From assembly GCA_029953675.1 (NCBI GenBank), contig JAMWBK010000002.1, forward strand, positions 3,410,001 through 3,474,000: a stretch of 64,000 bases of DNA, given 5' to 3'. The notes under the pieces were generated by a model that saw nothing but the letters and a program-made list of their open reading frames with translations, was not told where the DNA came from and made no database searches. Positions 45,173-55,844 of this stretch are shown one piece after another. Numbering within the stretch: position 1 is the first letter of the stretch; each line of letters begins with the position of its first letter. Source of the stretch: Rhodosorus marinus. Its lineage: Eukaryota > Rhodophyta > Stylonematophyceae > Stylonematales > Stylonemataceae. The translations under genes were made by a program, and so were the position numbers.

Positions 45173-46534
45173 TGGTGGTACGGTCAATCGCTGGGGGCCC
45201 GTTCCTACTCCACGAAAACGTGGAGTAGAAAAAGCGAATATTGAAAAACAGATTTTTTTAACAGTCGGTGGCCGTGCAAGAACTATGAACTATGGAAATT
45301 GATGTGGATGAGGTCGTAGAAAAGAATTCTGCTTGCGATACCCCCCCTGGCTCTGATCTGCTTCTGGACTCCCTGCGTTAATTGAAGAAACTAGAATTTC
45401 AGCGTGACTCAATCTCCAGCGCTTTGGCAGATTTCGGTTCGTGGTAAACTCTGTCGAGTCTCTCGCAATAGCTTTGAAAACTTTAAACTACGCTGAGGCG
45501 ACTTACAGGTATATCAAGGGGACGTCCCTAGGGATGACTGGAAGACCTGAACCACCAATCCTAGCTTTCCGAGTTCGCGATTTCATGCGCCCACACCACC
45601 GGCTGGAGATTTGAGGCTCCAGCCGAAGCTGGAAAATACAGGATATGGTGTGTACGACGAGGTGAAAGATGTCCATTGTGCAGAATCCCACAGTATCCCA
45701 CAGAATCCGCAGACTAGCGTATCCGGTATACTGTGGGATTCCGCTACAGCCCCAAAGAAACCTCGTTCCAGGTAGAGGTGGAATTTTAATGCTTGTTTAA
45801 TATTTTGTAGTATGTTCTTATGCTTTTTATTTCAAATGCTTTTGTTTTACCCGATTTATAATATTTTTTACTTACTTTTTATGTGGTATCTGCCTCCCAC
45901 ACAAGGTGGGAGCATCTAATTCTGATGTAGTATCGAGATGTCATGTGATAGGCTAGTAGGATTGTGATTTCCGCATATTAAAACAGGCTCCGATGGCAAC
46001 TGATAAATATCGGGCAGTCCCATCTACTAGCCAACGGAACTGGAGAGTCCCGCGAATCCTGCGCACATCATCTTCACAGGATCTGACTTGTTTTAAGAAT
46101 ATGACGAACCAGAATACCCACCTTTGGAATTGAGCTTCAACTCAGGCAAGAAGTACGTTCTCAAAAAGCTGACGAAATAAAGAATTTCAATTATTCCGTG
46201 TCTGGGGATAACCGGTACTAAAGTAGCCTCTGTGGAACTATTCACAAACGGGAATGGGTGGGAAAGTTTCCCCAGAGTGTGCTTTCAGTCCGTAGTTGCA
46301 GATCACGATACGTAATCGTTTTATCCGAAAGCGGAAGCCTTTGACCTGCGTGAATCCCAGACTGCATATGACCGAACCTACCCGCTTCCAAAATCTTCAT
46401 GAGCCTTAAAAAAAAATAAAAACAGGGAGCGAGAGAAACTAAGAGCAAATTTCTGTTTTTCAATATATTACTTTTTCTACTCCACGTTTTCGTGGAGTAG
46501 GTACCGGTCCCCAGCGATTGACAGGGTACCACCA
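45173..46534. mobile_element. 1.36-kb element with about 80-bp terminal inverted repeats, no coding capacity seen
   Basis: Left terminus 45173-45251 and right terminus 46453-46534 are inverted copies with roughly 85-90% identity by eye. Both begin tggtggtac, continue through gtcaatcgctgggg, contain the 24-nt palindrome ctactccacg-aaaa-cgtggagtag (45205-45228 and 46477-46500), and end near attgaaaaacag. No transposase is visible inside. The interior holds another inverted repeat (gaatcccacagtat at 45683-45696 with its complement at 45728-45741). No target-site duplication is obvious. The structure suggests a non-autonomous DNA transposon or MITE-like element, lying just upstream of the beta-propeller promoter. 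Confidence 0.75.
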
Positions 46535-48480
46535 GAGATCCCTGGTGGCCGATGGTTGGACAGCCCCCATCCAGTGCACAATTTTGCTTCCAAGCCCTTG
46601 CTCTTACTGATAATTCTATTGAAAACATTCGAAGAGTGGCAGAGTCGGAAAGCGTGGGCGAAGGTTTTGGGATGGCGCTCTCCCGAATCGCGTGGAAAGC
46701 AAACTTTGGCCTGCGCTTTCTTACAACCCCGTGAAAACCCAAATTCTTTGGTTTTTTCACGGGTCCGGACTGCGGAAAGATCCCCAACAAGGGTCGCACA
46801 CCTCGAGCACTCTCGTCCGAAGATGTGATATTAGAAATCCGCATGGACTTTGCGGAGGCCGCCGACTGAATCTTCGATCTCTTAGATGGTTGGCCGCGCC
46901 TCAAACCAAATTACTCCGAACGTCGTGTTCTTTCAACCTTACTATGGACGCTTTCAGGAATTTTTTGGAGGACCGGATAGGTGAGAAGTATCTTCCCGGA
47001 CAATGCGCGCCTCTGCCAAGGGGGGACTCAACTTTTATGTGGTACCCTCTTGAGACTTTCTCACTTCTACTTTACAGCTTTTTTGCACTGTATCTGAATG
47101 AACGAATGATTTGAATGAATCAAATGAATGAATTTGTTTAATCGGAGACTGAAAGAAAACCCGCGAGGTGCAAAAAAGGACTAAGCGCGGCGAAGATCGC
47201 GCCTCCAACATCAAAGCAGCGTTCATACGCCACGGCAAGAAACTTAAACGGGTAAACAACGAGGACAGACGGTCAGGGTGTTCGCAGATCAATTCCAGTA
47301 TCTAAGGTCGACTGACCCTAGAATTATCCATTTATGTATAGACGCTAGCCATAAAACAACTCGAAAAATCTGTTCAGAGTAGATGAGATATTCATGGGTT
47401 CTCAAAAGCGTGGGAACTTCATCTAGTTTGCGCAGGTCATTGTCCTCTCACCCCAGCTCTCAACCCTCCCCTGGAAAGAAGCTCATCCGAATTCTTTGAA
47501 CGTGTTTCCGAAAAGCCGTTCCTGTAGGACTGTAGAACCAGCTTGTCTTCACTTTTACTAGGGGAATCAGCCTTCCCGATTGGAGTCTTGTAATGTAAGC
47601 AGTAAAAGCACATCTGGTTCAATGCATTTCTGAAGTTCCAAGTTCGAGACGCGCCGGCCTTCAGGACTGCCCACGAGTTACTCCTAGGACATCTGTTTAG
47701 GCCGGCATCGCTCGTGGGAAAGGGAAAGAACTGGGATCCAGATGCCGTGTGAGGGATCTGAGACCGGTCATCGTGGTCTTGCTCAGCCGTCCAAACGCTT
47801 CCAGAGCGATCGGCTTTTACTTAGGACTCGGATAGAAAACCAAGGTCAAGTCGACCTTAACTAGACAAAAGAAACAATATCAGTAGACCAAGACTAGAGA
47901 CTGCGCGTCTAGGGCAAAAAGGCTGACATCATCTAGATGACCAACAAGGGGAAAAGCTAAAGAAAAGCCTTACTTGGAGCACGTCAGCCCAGTAGTGAAC
48001 TTATGAGGATAAGTTGAATGCAGCCTGGCTGTGGTAGCCCAAGAGTTTCCTTTCCAATTGTCCATTGGAGGTCCCGCAGACAATGTCTACATGCTCCCAA
48101 AATTAACGAAACTTTTAGGAACCGTCTCCAAAGTTTAGGGCACTCTCGGCTTAATATTTGTACTACAAATTACGACAATGACGTTCAGCCCTCAGCTTGT
48201 ATTATCGCCTTCCTCGCCTGCTCACGATTCCGAGGGAACATCAAAACGCTGATTTTACTGCGTTCTGCGTCGCATGTGCCAGATATGCACACGGGCAACG
48301 CACTTGCAGGAACGAGGGGTTTTTGCTCGTGACTTTCGCTCTGAAGAAGGGAATTCTCATATCATACCTGTATCCCGCCCAGGGCTCCGGAGTGAATGGG
48401 TAAACTTTTGTGAATCCGTGAGTAGCAGGCAGTACTGATCGAGGTTCTGGCAAGCTTGGGAAAAGGCTGAAGGCATTCAG
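46535..48480. other. Gene-poor interval with hairpin and dispersed repeat
   Basis: Holds an inverted repeat cccgtgaaaa / ttttcacggg (46728-46737 with 46754-46763), a dispersed repeat copy at about 47005-47165, and an ATGA-rich stretch near 47095-47135. Open frames are short or unrecognised; the minus-strand frame at 46242-46904 overlaps the right TIR and is not called. Confidence 0.5.
47005..47165 (+). repeat. Dispersed repeat, copy 1
   Basis: Shares with 63589-63705 a start (aagggggg..gactc), the block taccctcttgaga, and the end block cggagactgaaagaaaa. The middle is diverged and here carries ATGA-rich sequence. Non-coding and of unknown nature. Confidence 0.55.
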
Positions 48481-48826
48481 ATGGATTCCTCATTTTCAGC
48501 TCCGTTGAGGTTTGACGGGCGCTTGCTTTTGGACGTCGTAGATTCGGAGTGGGCCAAAGAGAAGTTGCCAGTTGAAGGTAAAATTATGTGCTCGGCGATA
48601 CCTCGCCAAGTCTGTATCGAGCCCAGGGCTCATCAACTGTTTTCATTGACCCGTTTGAGGGGGAAACCAAATAGTTCTAACACAGAAGTACCTTTGGATC
48701 GCAGATATACAACCAGCAGAAACTGCAGCTGCGGTTTTGTGCGAAGACGATCACGATGCAGTTGATGAGAAGCAGGAACAAAGAAAGTGGACTGACTTGG
48801 TCTTGCATGACCTGGTGCGGAACTGA
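48481..48826 (+). CDS. APC13: Anaphase-promoting complex subunit 13
   Basis: Two exons (48481-48577, 48705-48826) encode 72 aa; human ANAPC13 is 74 aa. Exon 1 has DGRLLLDVVDSEWAKEKLP, matching the family's DGRxLDLIDDxWRxDKLPxE. The junction (donor gtaaaa, acceptor tcgcag) yields PVEDIQPAE, corresponding to PYEDVxxP. Exon 2 ends in EKQEQRKWTDLVLHDLVRN, matching the conserved KWTDLALxxLxEN near the C-terminus. APC13 stabilises the TPR lobe of the anaphase-promoting complex, the E3 that drives mitotic exit. The gene is too short and split to appear as a long open frame; identification rests on both conserved ends and a perfect phase match. Confidence 0.88.
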
Positions 48827-49428
48827 ACGCTTCGCACCATTGTATACTTGGGTTATAAGTTTTCTTGTACCTCAGATTGACGTAGGAAGGTCAGATCGCA
48901 AAAATCGATCAAACCATGGCATACACTTGTCTCTGCATCAGATTTTGCTTGGGCTCCGGCAGAGGACTTGCAAAATGCTCCACGGCTCTAGTGGCATCCT
49001 TCGGAATACCTTGGACGAGACACTTGCTTAGGAGTTGACCTAGACTGAGTATGTTCATTCTCAACCGAATCGATGCAAATCGTGGAAACCAGTAGCAAGG
49101 ACCGTAGGAACTGGCCTACTGTTCCCACAACTCAGCGCATAGGTAAATGTGTAGAATCGACATAAGAGGACAGTGGGGACAGAGGCTCATCTCACTAAAG
49201 GGTATAGTCGATTGTCAGCTCTCCGCCTCCACTTCCTTGTTTCCAATAGACTCGAAGCTCTCCCAGATAGGCGGATCTATATATAAAATATTTGTTGCCT
49301 GCTCTCATTGAGGGAAATCTCGGGAGATTGTGTTCGTTGGTCATATCCACGGCAAGTGGTAACTAACGCACATGCGGTTGCTCCCCGTTTGATCCCGCGA
49401 CAGTCGCCCCTTGAGCTTAAGATTTTAA
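48827..49428. other. Intergenic stretch, no gene seen
   Basis: A plus-strand open frame that overlaps the end of APC13 and runs to 49031 is out of frame with it and is not called. The remainder leads into the La-ERI1 gene. Confidence 0.5.
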
Positions 49429-51507
49429 ATGTTTGCAAATATTTTGAGAACATTTCAAGATTTGGTTTGGTCAGCGAGTGCCTACAACGGCAGGGGCGGG
49501 ATGCAGCCCCCACGCGACTTCTCAGTTTGCATAGGCATTGAGGGAAGCTTTCACTGGAGGAACATTACCCCAAATTCTCATCTGTTTCCTTTTTCGTCTT
49601 GTCGGCTCAATTCTGTTGAAGGGGTCGACGTGCTCGATGGAACCGTAGAAAGCCTAGTTTGCCAGATGAAAATCGAACATCTAGCGGAAATGGTTGGCGG
49701 GAGTCTTGCGTGTGATGGACCGAAAGCTTGGTCAGAGACCTCTCAGCCGGGCTTTATACAGGTGCCGCCTGGCTCAAACAGAACATTGTTTGCGCGGAGA
49801 CGTGCTGATGGTGTCTGCCTAAATGCTACGAGAGGTCCGCGAAGGGGTCGGCGAGGGGCCTCGCGAGGCGGAAACCGGCCGAGGCGTCATGGCGGGGGGA
49901 AAGCCGGCAATTTTGACGTTGTCATTGATATGGAACCGAAACCAGCAATACAAAGGCAGGTAGAGTATTACTTTTGCGAGGAAAACCTTCGCACTGATGA
50001 CTTCCTTCAACGAAACTTAGACGGAGACGGATTCTGCAGTATAAATATCATCTCAACGTTCGCACGCATACGAATCTTTACTGCAAAGTTGAAGGACGCG
50101 GGTGACCCGCGCCCAAGCGAGGAACTAATTGCAGATGCCATTAGGGAATCTCCTTACCTTGAAGTAGGTCGTGACTCTGGTCACCTACAAGTTAGAAGGG
50201 TGCTGAAATACAGCTTGAAGGATATATCTGGTGGAGTCCCGGTCACCGTTAAACCATCTAGAGCGTCTTCCTCAACGAAGGAGGAAAGGGGAGCTCCTTG
50301 CAAGTATCATTTTGCGGGTTACTGTGACAGAGGCAGTCGCTGCCCAAATACGCACAATATGGATTATTGTGACGCTATTGAGAGGCAGTGGATGAATCCG
50401 ATCGGAAGCGGTTCTGCGTCGAAAACCGGACCCCTTGTGGACAAATTGAAAAAAATCTGTTCTCAGCTAGGTTTGTCCAGTCCGTCTTTGTCCTACGCCT
50501 CAAAAATGGTCAGGAGCAAGCTTGACGCTGCTCAAGCACGGACGGTGGGTGAGCGACAGGCTTTCGACTACTTCGTTGTAATTGATATCGAGGGTCAGCA
50601 TGAGATTATAGAGTTTCCTGCCATTGTTTTCTCGACCAAAGGTCTAAGAGAGGTGAGCCACTTTTTTCTGAGCAAATCTCTGATCGCTCCTACTAGTTTC
50701 TGGTTATGCCTAGCCCCGCAGCGTTCGTTGAAATTTTCTGAAAGAGCGTGCGAAGAGAAACGTTTTGTTGCGTACGGACTCGATTAGTTTTTCCTGCTAA
50801 ACTTTTCGTGGACGATTCGGTGATTTTGCGCTCCCCCGCGCGCCTGTTCTAGGTTGGCAGATTTCATCGGTGGGTGAAACCCGTGAATCTTTGGCGTGGA
50901 AAAAGCCTGAATCCGCGGTCAGACTCTGTTCCCTTCTCTCAAGTGCTGAAGGAATTCGAGGCCTACTTGCGTGAACTCGGCTTAGTCGGTAAGTTATTGA
51001 GGTTGCATGGGCCGAAGCTGCCGTACCATTGAAGGGTGCAGGCTAAGTGTACGAACGTACTTCTTAGTCTGGGGTTAGACGGAGTGACGTGCTCAGAGCT
51101 GAGCTTCAGTAGGAAGAGAGATTCTCTAAAGTCGATGCTATGCATTCGCTTGTGTCCACTTTCGTAAACTAGGACGTAACAGCAATGAAAATCGGTTCGC
51201 AATGGTGTGCTGTGGAAACTGGGATGTCAAAACACAGATTCCAAAGCAATGCAAATTGAATGGCGTATCTGTGCCGAGGTACATGAGACAGTGGATTAAT
51301 ATCAAGGATGTTTTTAATGAGGTGTATGTTTCGAAGACGAAAGCGACCGGGATGAAGGCTATGCTTAGACGCAGTGGACTGGTAGGTACGGACGGCGCAG
51401 TGGAAGGAGTTCACCACTTGGGTATGCATGATACAGAAAACATAACAAGAATTCTACTCCGATTGCTGGAGCAAAATGTGCAAATCGGTATAACTGGAAA
51501 ACTGTAA
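49429..51507 (+). CDS. La-motif, CCCH zinc finger and ERI1-type 3'-5' exonuclease fusion
   Basis: Three exons (49429-50652, 50853-50988, 51173-51507) give 564 aa in frame. An RG-rich basic stretch (135-157) precedes a La motif (about 172-255: AIQRQVEYYFCEENLRTD, then DDFLQRNLD). Next is a CCCH finger, C291-x7-C-x5-C-x3-H309. The C-terminal half is a DEDDh exonuclease of the ERI1 type: FVVIDIEGQ (Asp386, Glu388), EIIEFPAIV, CCGNWDVKTQIPKQC (Asp471), RQWINIK and GVHHLGMHDTENI (His535, Asp540). ERI1 trims histone mRNA, 5.8S rRNA 3' ends and small RNAs, and La motifs bind RNA 3' tails. A role in RNA 3'-end trimming is inferred. The segment between Exo I and Exo II is about 18 residues shorter than in ERI1. 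The start could be 49429 or 49501. Confidence 0.85.
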
Positions 51508-51986
51508 CATCCAGTAGTAAAAACAAGCAGCAGATTCAGTTTTCCGCGGCTGTTCCCTAGCGTACCCTCCAGTGGTTGCTAACTAGACTAGTACATGATA
51601 TTTAGTAGAAACAAACCCCCAGGAGTAGAGTCGAAAGCCACACCCGGCCTACTTTTCTTCATGGGCTTGCTTTGAGTCGCATTCTTGGGACCTCCTGTAG
51701 TTTCATCGAGCCCCATATCCCGACGGTCACTGCGGTTGTGCCCGGCTAGTTCCTTAGGTTCTCTGACTATAATTGCTGAGAAACTGAGGCACTTTTTACC
51801 GACAGAGTCCCACATCCCTTCCTCATTCACAAGACATCTCTGCGAATTACGGGACGACCTGATTTGCCAAGTTTCTCGAACCCGTGCCCATGAGAGGGTT
51901 GAGAGCTGATGCTAAGTAGAAGCGATATTCGCTCAGAGACAAATGACGGGAGCGACACTGGCAGCAATTTCGGACAGGATTTGAGG

Positions 51987-52032
51987 GACTACAGCCTGGA
52001 TGGACATCAAGATATCCATCCGGGCTATAGTC
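51987..52032. repeat. 18-bp near-perfect hairpin
   Basis: Left arm gactacagcctggatgga (51987-52004) and right arm tccatccgggctatagtc (52015-52032) pair at 16 of 18 positions around a 10-nt loop; one of the other two is a G-T wobble on the + strand. It is in non-coding DNA. Confidence 0.85.
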
Positions 52033-52384
52033 GACACGCCTCAGAGCCGTCCTAGGAGATGTACAAAATCATGGTTGCCTTTTCGCCGGATTCTCATATG
52101 TCGTCTACAGTATACCTTGAAAGAGAAAGGGGAATAACGGGCGCTTGAGCTGAATTTGCAGCTTCCCATTGAGAAATTTGAATGCCATGGATCCCGGTGC
52201 CGATTACAGTAATAGTAAGAAAAAAAATTACAAACCTATTCATAACAGTATTATCAATGTTTGGGACGATAATAGTAAAACTTAACGGAACTTTAAATCG
52301 CAGCAGCAAATCAGATTCCTGAACGGTAAAAGCCGACCATGAACGCTGATCGTGGTGATCCACTCGTATATTTATGGAGCTCGG

Positions 52385-52750
52385 ATGGATTGGGTTTTTC
52401 AGGCCACGCGAAGTTTCAACAACAGGCTGTCTTTGAAAAGCTACAGTTTGACTCAAGTCTTGGCGTTGGAAGAATTCCCTGAATTATCGCTTGAAAAGTT
52501 AATAGTTTACAGGAGAACCTATGCTCTTTCTTCGCCTGGGGCAGTCTCTGTTTCCAGAACTTCCAGCCGCGGCGAAAAAGAGCTTGACCCGACCATGTTC
52601 AAGGGGCATTTTGCCCGAGAATTTTGCCGTTGCCCTGAAGTTAAGGACTCCTGCCGGGAGCGTGCCTACGCGCTAGCAAAAGGGGCCATGCTCATTGATT
52701 GGGTAATTGGCCAGAAACTGGAGTGCCATACTGAGTCTACCGGCATTTAA
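52385..52750 (+). CDS. Possible small unrecognised protein
   Basis: An ATG at 52385 opens 121 codons ending TAA at 52748-52750, with mixed, protein-like composition (SLTQVLALEEFPELSLEKL, later RERAYALAKGAMLIDWVIG). No signal peptide, domain or homologue is recognised. It could be chance or one exon of a longer gene. Confidence 0.22.
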   Translation: MDWVFQATRSFNNRLSLKSYSLTQVLALEEFPELSLEKLIVYRRTYALSSPGAVSVSRTSSRGEKELDPTMFKGHFAREFCRCPEVKDSCRERAYALAKGAMLIDWVIGQKLECHTESTGI

Positions 52751-53271
52751 TTACTAATTTTCATATTCATGTATAATGAATAAATAATAAAATAAGTAGT
52801 TGTTTGCATTCACCAAATCAACACGTGGCGGAGACGCTTCTCGTTTCCTCACGTCCGCAACTGCTTTCTGCCGGACTTGCTTCGACCAATGAAACGCCGG
52901 AAACTGTGCGGCTGGTGGAAGAACCCTGTCACAGACAATTAGGAGGCTTTTCCAACAAAAGAGACTTAGGCGGGGTTGATAAGCGCTTTTTTGTGACAGA
53001 GCGCACTCCAGAGATGAAAAAGTTTCTGCCCTAAGAAGGGAATGGTGAGTAAGTGCAATAATTCCTCGGAAGAAGCTGCGGCTTCAGTCTTAACTTTGTT
53101 GGAGGAGGGCTAGCTTAGAGTAGAGAGGGCGGGGATTCGGTCGTGAGCGAGTTACAATAGTTGGTTCCCCTGTACCACCTTGAACGGGTCGAAACCGCTT
53201 TGAGCTGAGGTCGTCTGGGGCTTGGCCTTTCGCGGCCGTGATTATAGTGCTGATTCTATAGAAAACCTAGA

Positions 53272-55844
53272 ATGGATCGAGGTCGACGGGAAGAGATTAC
53301 GGGCGGATTTGTCGCAAGCGGCTTCCATGGATGTCGCACTTTAAGTGCTCGGATCTCTTCGAAAGCCGTGGGCACAAGCTGTGGTTGTCATTCGTCGCCC
53401 AGAATACAGGCTCGTCGAAGATGTAGAGTCGCAATGGTCATTTCCAAGGGAGTTCCGAATTCAATGGCTGCCGAGGAAGAAGACCCACGGCGAAGAGGGC
53501 GCTTCTCGAAAACCGTGCCGGAACTCAAGCGCCAAGTGCGGTACTGGTACTCACTGGCGAGGACTGCAGAAAGTGAGGGGGATCTAAGCGCGGCAGAAGC
53601 TCTGTATAGAAAGTGCATTGACCTCGACGAAAAGGATGGACACTCATGGCTGGCTCTAGCACAAATGCATTCCCGAAGAGACCCCGGAGAGGCGCGAAAG
53701 GCATTCGCAGCGGCACTCCTCCAATGCCCAACAAACGTCCACCTTCTTCAAGCTTTCGGAGTTTTTGAGCATCGCATGGGAAACCTTGATTCTGCGAGAC
53801 AACTGTTTCATGACGCGCTAGCCATCGAACCAGCAAACCCGTACGTATGCCAAGCCTGGGGGCTCCTCGAACAGCGGAATGGTGAGACTGATGTTGCTAG
53901 GGATATTTACCGAAAGTGTACAGAGAGGCAACCACAGAGCGAAGTGTGCGCAGCTTGGGCCACACTTGAGTTCGGCGACGGTAACGCGAGGAAGGCCAGG
54001 GAGCTGTTCAAGCTCGGTCTGCGAAGCGTAAAAAGAGGGCTAAAGAGCAGAGTCGCATACTTGAACAGTTGGGCCGAAGCTGAGGAGCGCTCAGGGAACC
54101 TTGCTCAGGCGCGCAGCTTGTTGGGGGAGGCCTTGCAAGGCTTGCCAACAGCTGAAACTCGGATTAAACTTGCGAAGCTTGAAGCTAGAGCTGGTTCCCT
54201 GATGAAAGGATTGGATCTGATGAAGGGTGTAGACTCAGAAGCGGAACCGCTTTCAGCAAATGCGTACAATGGATGGGCTTTCCTTGAGATGCAGGCGGCA
54301 AATACTGGAAGGACGCGGGAACTGCTGAAGGAAGGAAACGCAAAGTTCCCCATGGATGGGGCGCTATTGCAAACTTGGGGAACCCTGGAAGAAAAGTGCT
54401 GCGAGTACGATACAGCAAGGGAGCTCTACTCCAAGAGCGTCGAAGTGCGCCCAACTGCCGTTGCCTTGGTGGCATGGGCTTGCATGGAGGCAAAACTTGG
54501 AGACACTGCTCGCGCACGAGAACTTTTCACGAATGCTTTGAGAGTAGACCCCCTGCATGGAGCGGCTTACCATGCCTATGCCAGTTTGGAAATGAAGCAA
54601 GGGAATGTAGCGGAGGCGAGGAGTATTTTCGAGCTTGGGCTTGACAAGGACCCTTCAGCTTCTGTACTCGTTGGCTATGCGCAATTGGAAATGAAATTTG
54701 GAAGTAGAAAAGACAAGGCTAGAGAACTTTTTCGAAGGGGAGTGTCACAAACTCGAGGCGATGCTTCTTTCATCTGGCACGCGTGGCTGACAATGGAACT
54801 AAGGGAGCGCGATCCACTCTCTGCGCGAAATATTGCCCTTGAAGCCAGGAAGCGATACTCAGGGAACTCGAGGGTAAGTAGATTTGTGCCTGATGCGAAA
54901 AGCAGACGTACGTTTATTTTTTTTCGCCTGTCTTCTCACCGTTCTGTTCCGCCATGCTGTTCAACTGCTGTTGCAACAAATTCCTCCTCCTACCTTACCA
55001 GATCCTTGTCGCTAGTGCTCTTGCAGAGGCAATGTCCGCAAGGGGGGTACCTCCAAACTTTGACAAGAGCAGGGAGTTCTTCAAAGAGGCCGTGCTCGTG
55101 GATCCGTTTCATGCTCATGCTTGGCAGACGTGGGGTGTGCATGAGTTTCGAAACGGCAACGAGGCCATTGCACGCGGGCTCTTTCAGAAGGGTCTCAACA
55201 ACTGCCCCTCTCATGGACCTTTGTGGCAGGCTTGCGGAGTGCTAGAGGTAGAGGATGGGAATTTCGACGAAGCCGAGATGATGTTTCGCAACGGGATTTC
55301 CAAGTGCCCGAACCATGTTCCCCTCTATCAAGCTTGGGCCTGTATGGAGGTCAGGCGAGGCGGCTTTGGCACGGCCAGAGAACTTCTCGAACAGGCTTTG
55401 AGGTCTGATCCCAGTCATGGCGCTGTTTGGACCGCGTATGGCCTTCTGGAGAGCAAGTATGGCTCTCTGGAAAAGTCCAGGGAGCTCTTTCTGCAAGGAC
55501 TTCGCCGAGCTCCAAATCATGGCCCTTTATATCGTACCTTCGCGATGGTAGAAGAGAGGTTGGGTAACTACGAACGTGCTAGACAACTGTTCAGGGAGGG
55601 AATCGAGAGGGATCCGTACGATGCTCCGTCCTATCGAGAACTTTCACTGCTGGAGAAGAAGTTTGGGCGCAGGGATGCTTTCAAGGAGCTTGCCCTTCAG
55701 GCTCAAGACGTGTTTGGATCTGGCAACGTGAAATCGGTCCTTCTTGAAGGCAAGTGTTCCAACTTCGTCAGTGCGGGAGATGAAGATGATCTTGAGCTGA
55801 CGAAGCTGTGGTCGATGGAGCATGCTTTAGATCTCTCCAGCTGA
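53272..55844 (+). CDS. Mbb1/HCF107-like HAT/TPR-repeat plastid RNA-processing factor
   Basis: Two exons (53272-54873, 55002-55844) give 814 aa. The first 70 residues are rich in Arg and Ser and may be a plastid transit peptide. From about 95 to the end there are some seventeen 34-residue half-a-TPR units of the form W..lE...Gn...AR.lf..gl...P, for example AWGLLEQRNGETDVARDIY, AWACMEAKLGDTARARELF and TWGVHEFRNGNEAIARGLF. This all-HAT architecture is that of Chlamydomonas Mbb1 and plant HCF107, which bind the 5' end of psbB or psbH RNA in the chloroplast and protect and process it. Nuclear HAT proteins (CstF-77, Crn) are less regular. The intron is in phase 0 (gtaagt...ttaccag). The target RNA here is inferred. 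Confidence 0.85.

Larger units (their letters stand above)
51508..53271. other. Gene-poor interval with a strong hairpin
   Basis: Contains the hairpin at 51987-52032 and a possible small open frame at 52385-52750, both listed. AT-rich near 52745-52800. Otherwise nothing recognisable. Confidence 0.45.

Noticed and set aside
46242-46904. A 220-codon minus-strand open frame overlapping the right TIR
   Set aside because: It begins outside and ends inside the repeat element, shows no domain, and includes the palindromic terminus; chance is the simpler explanation.
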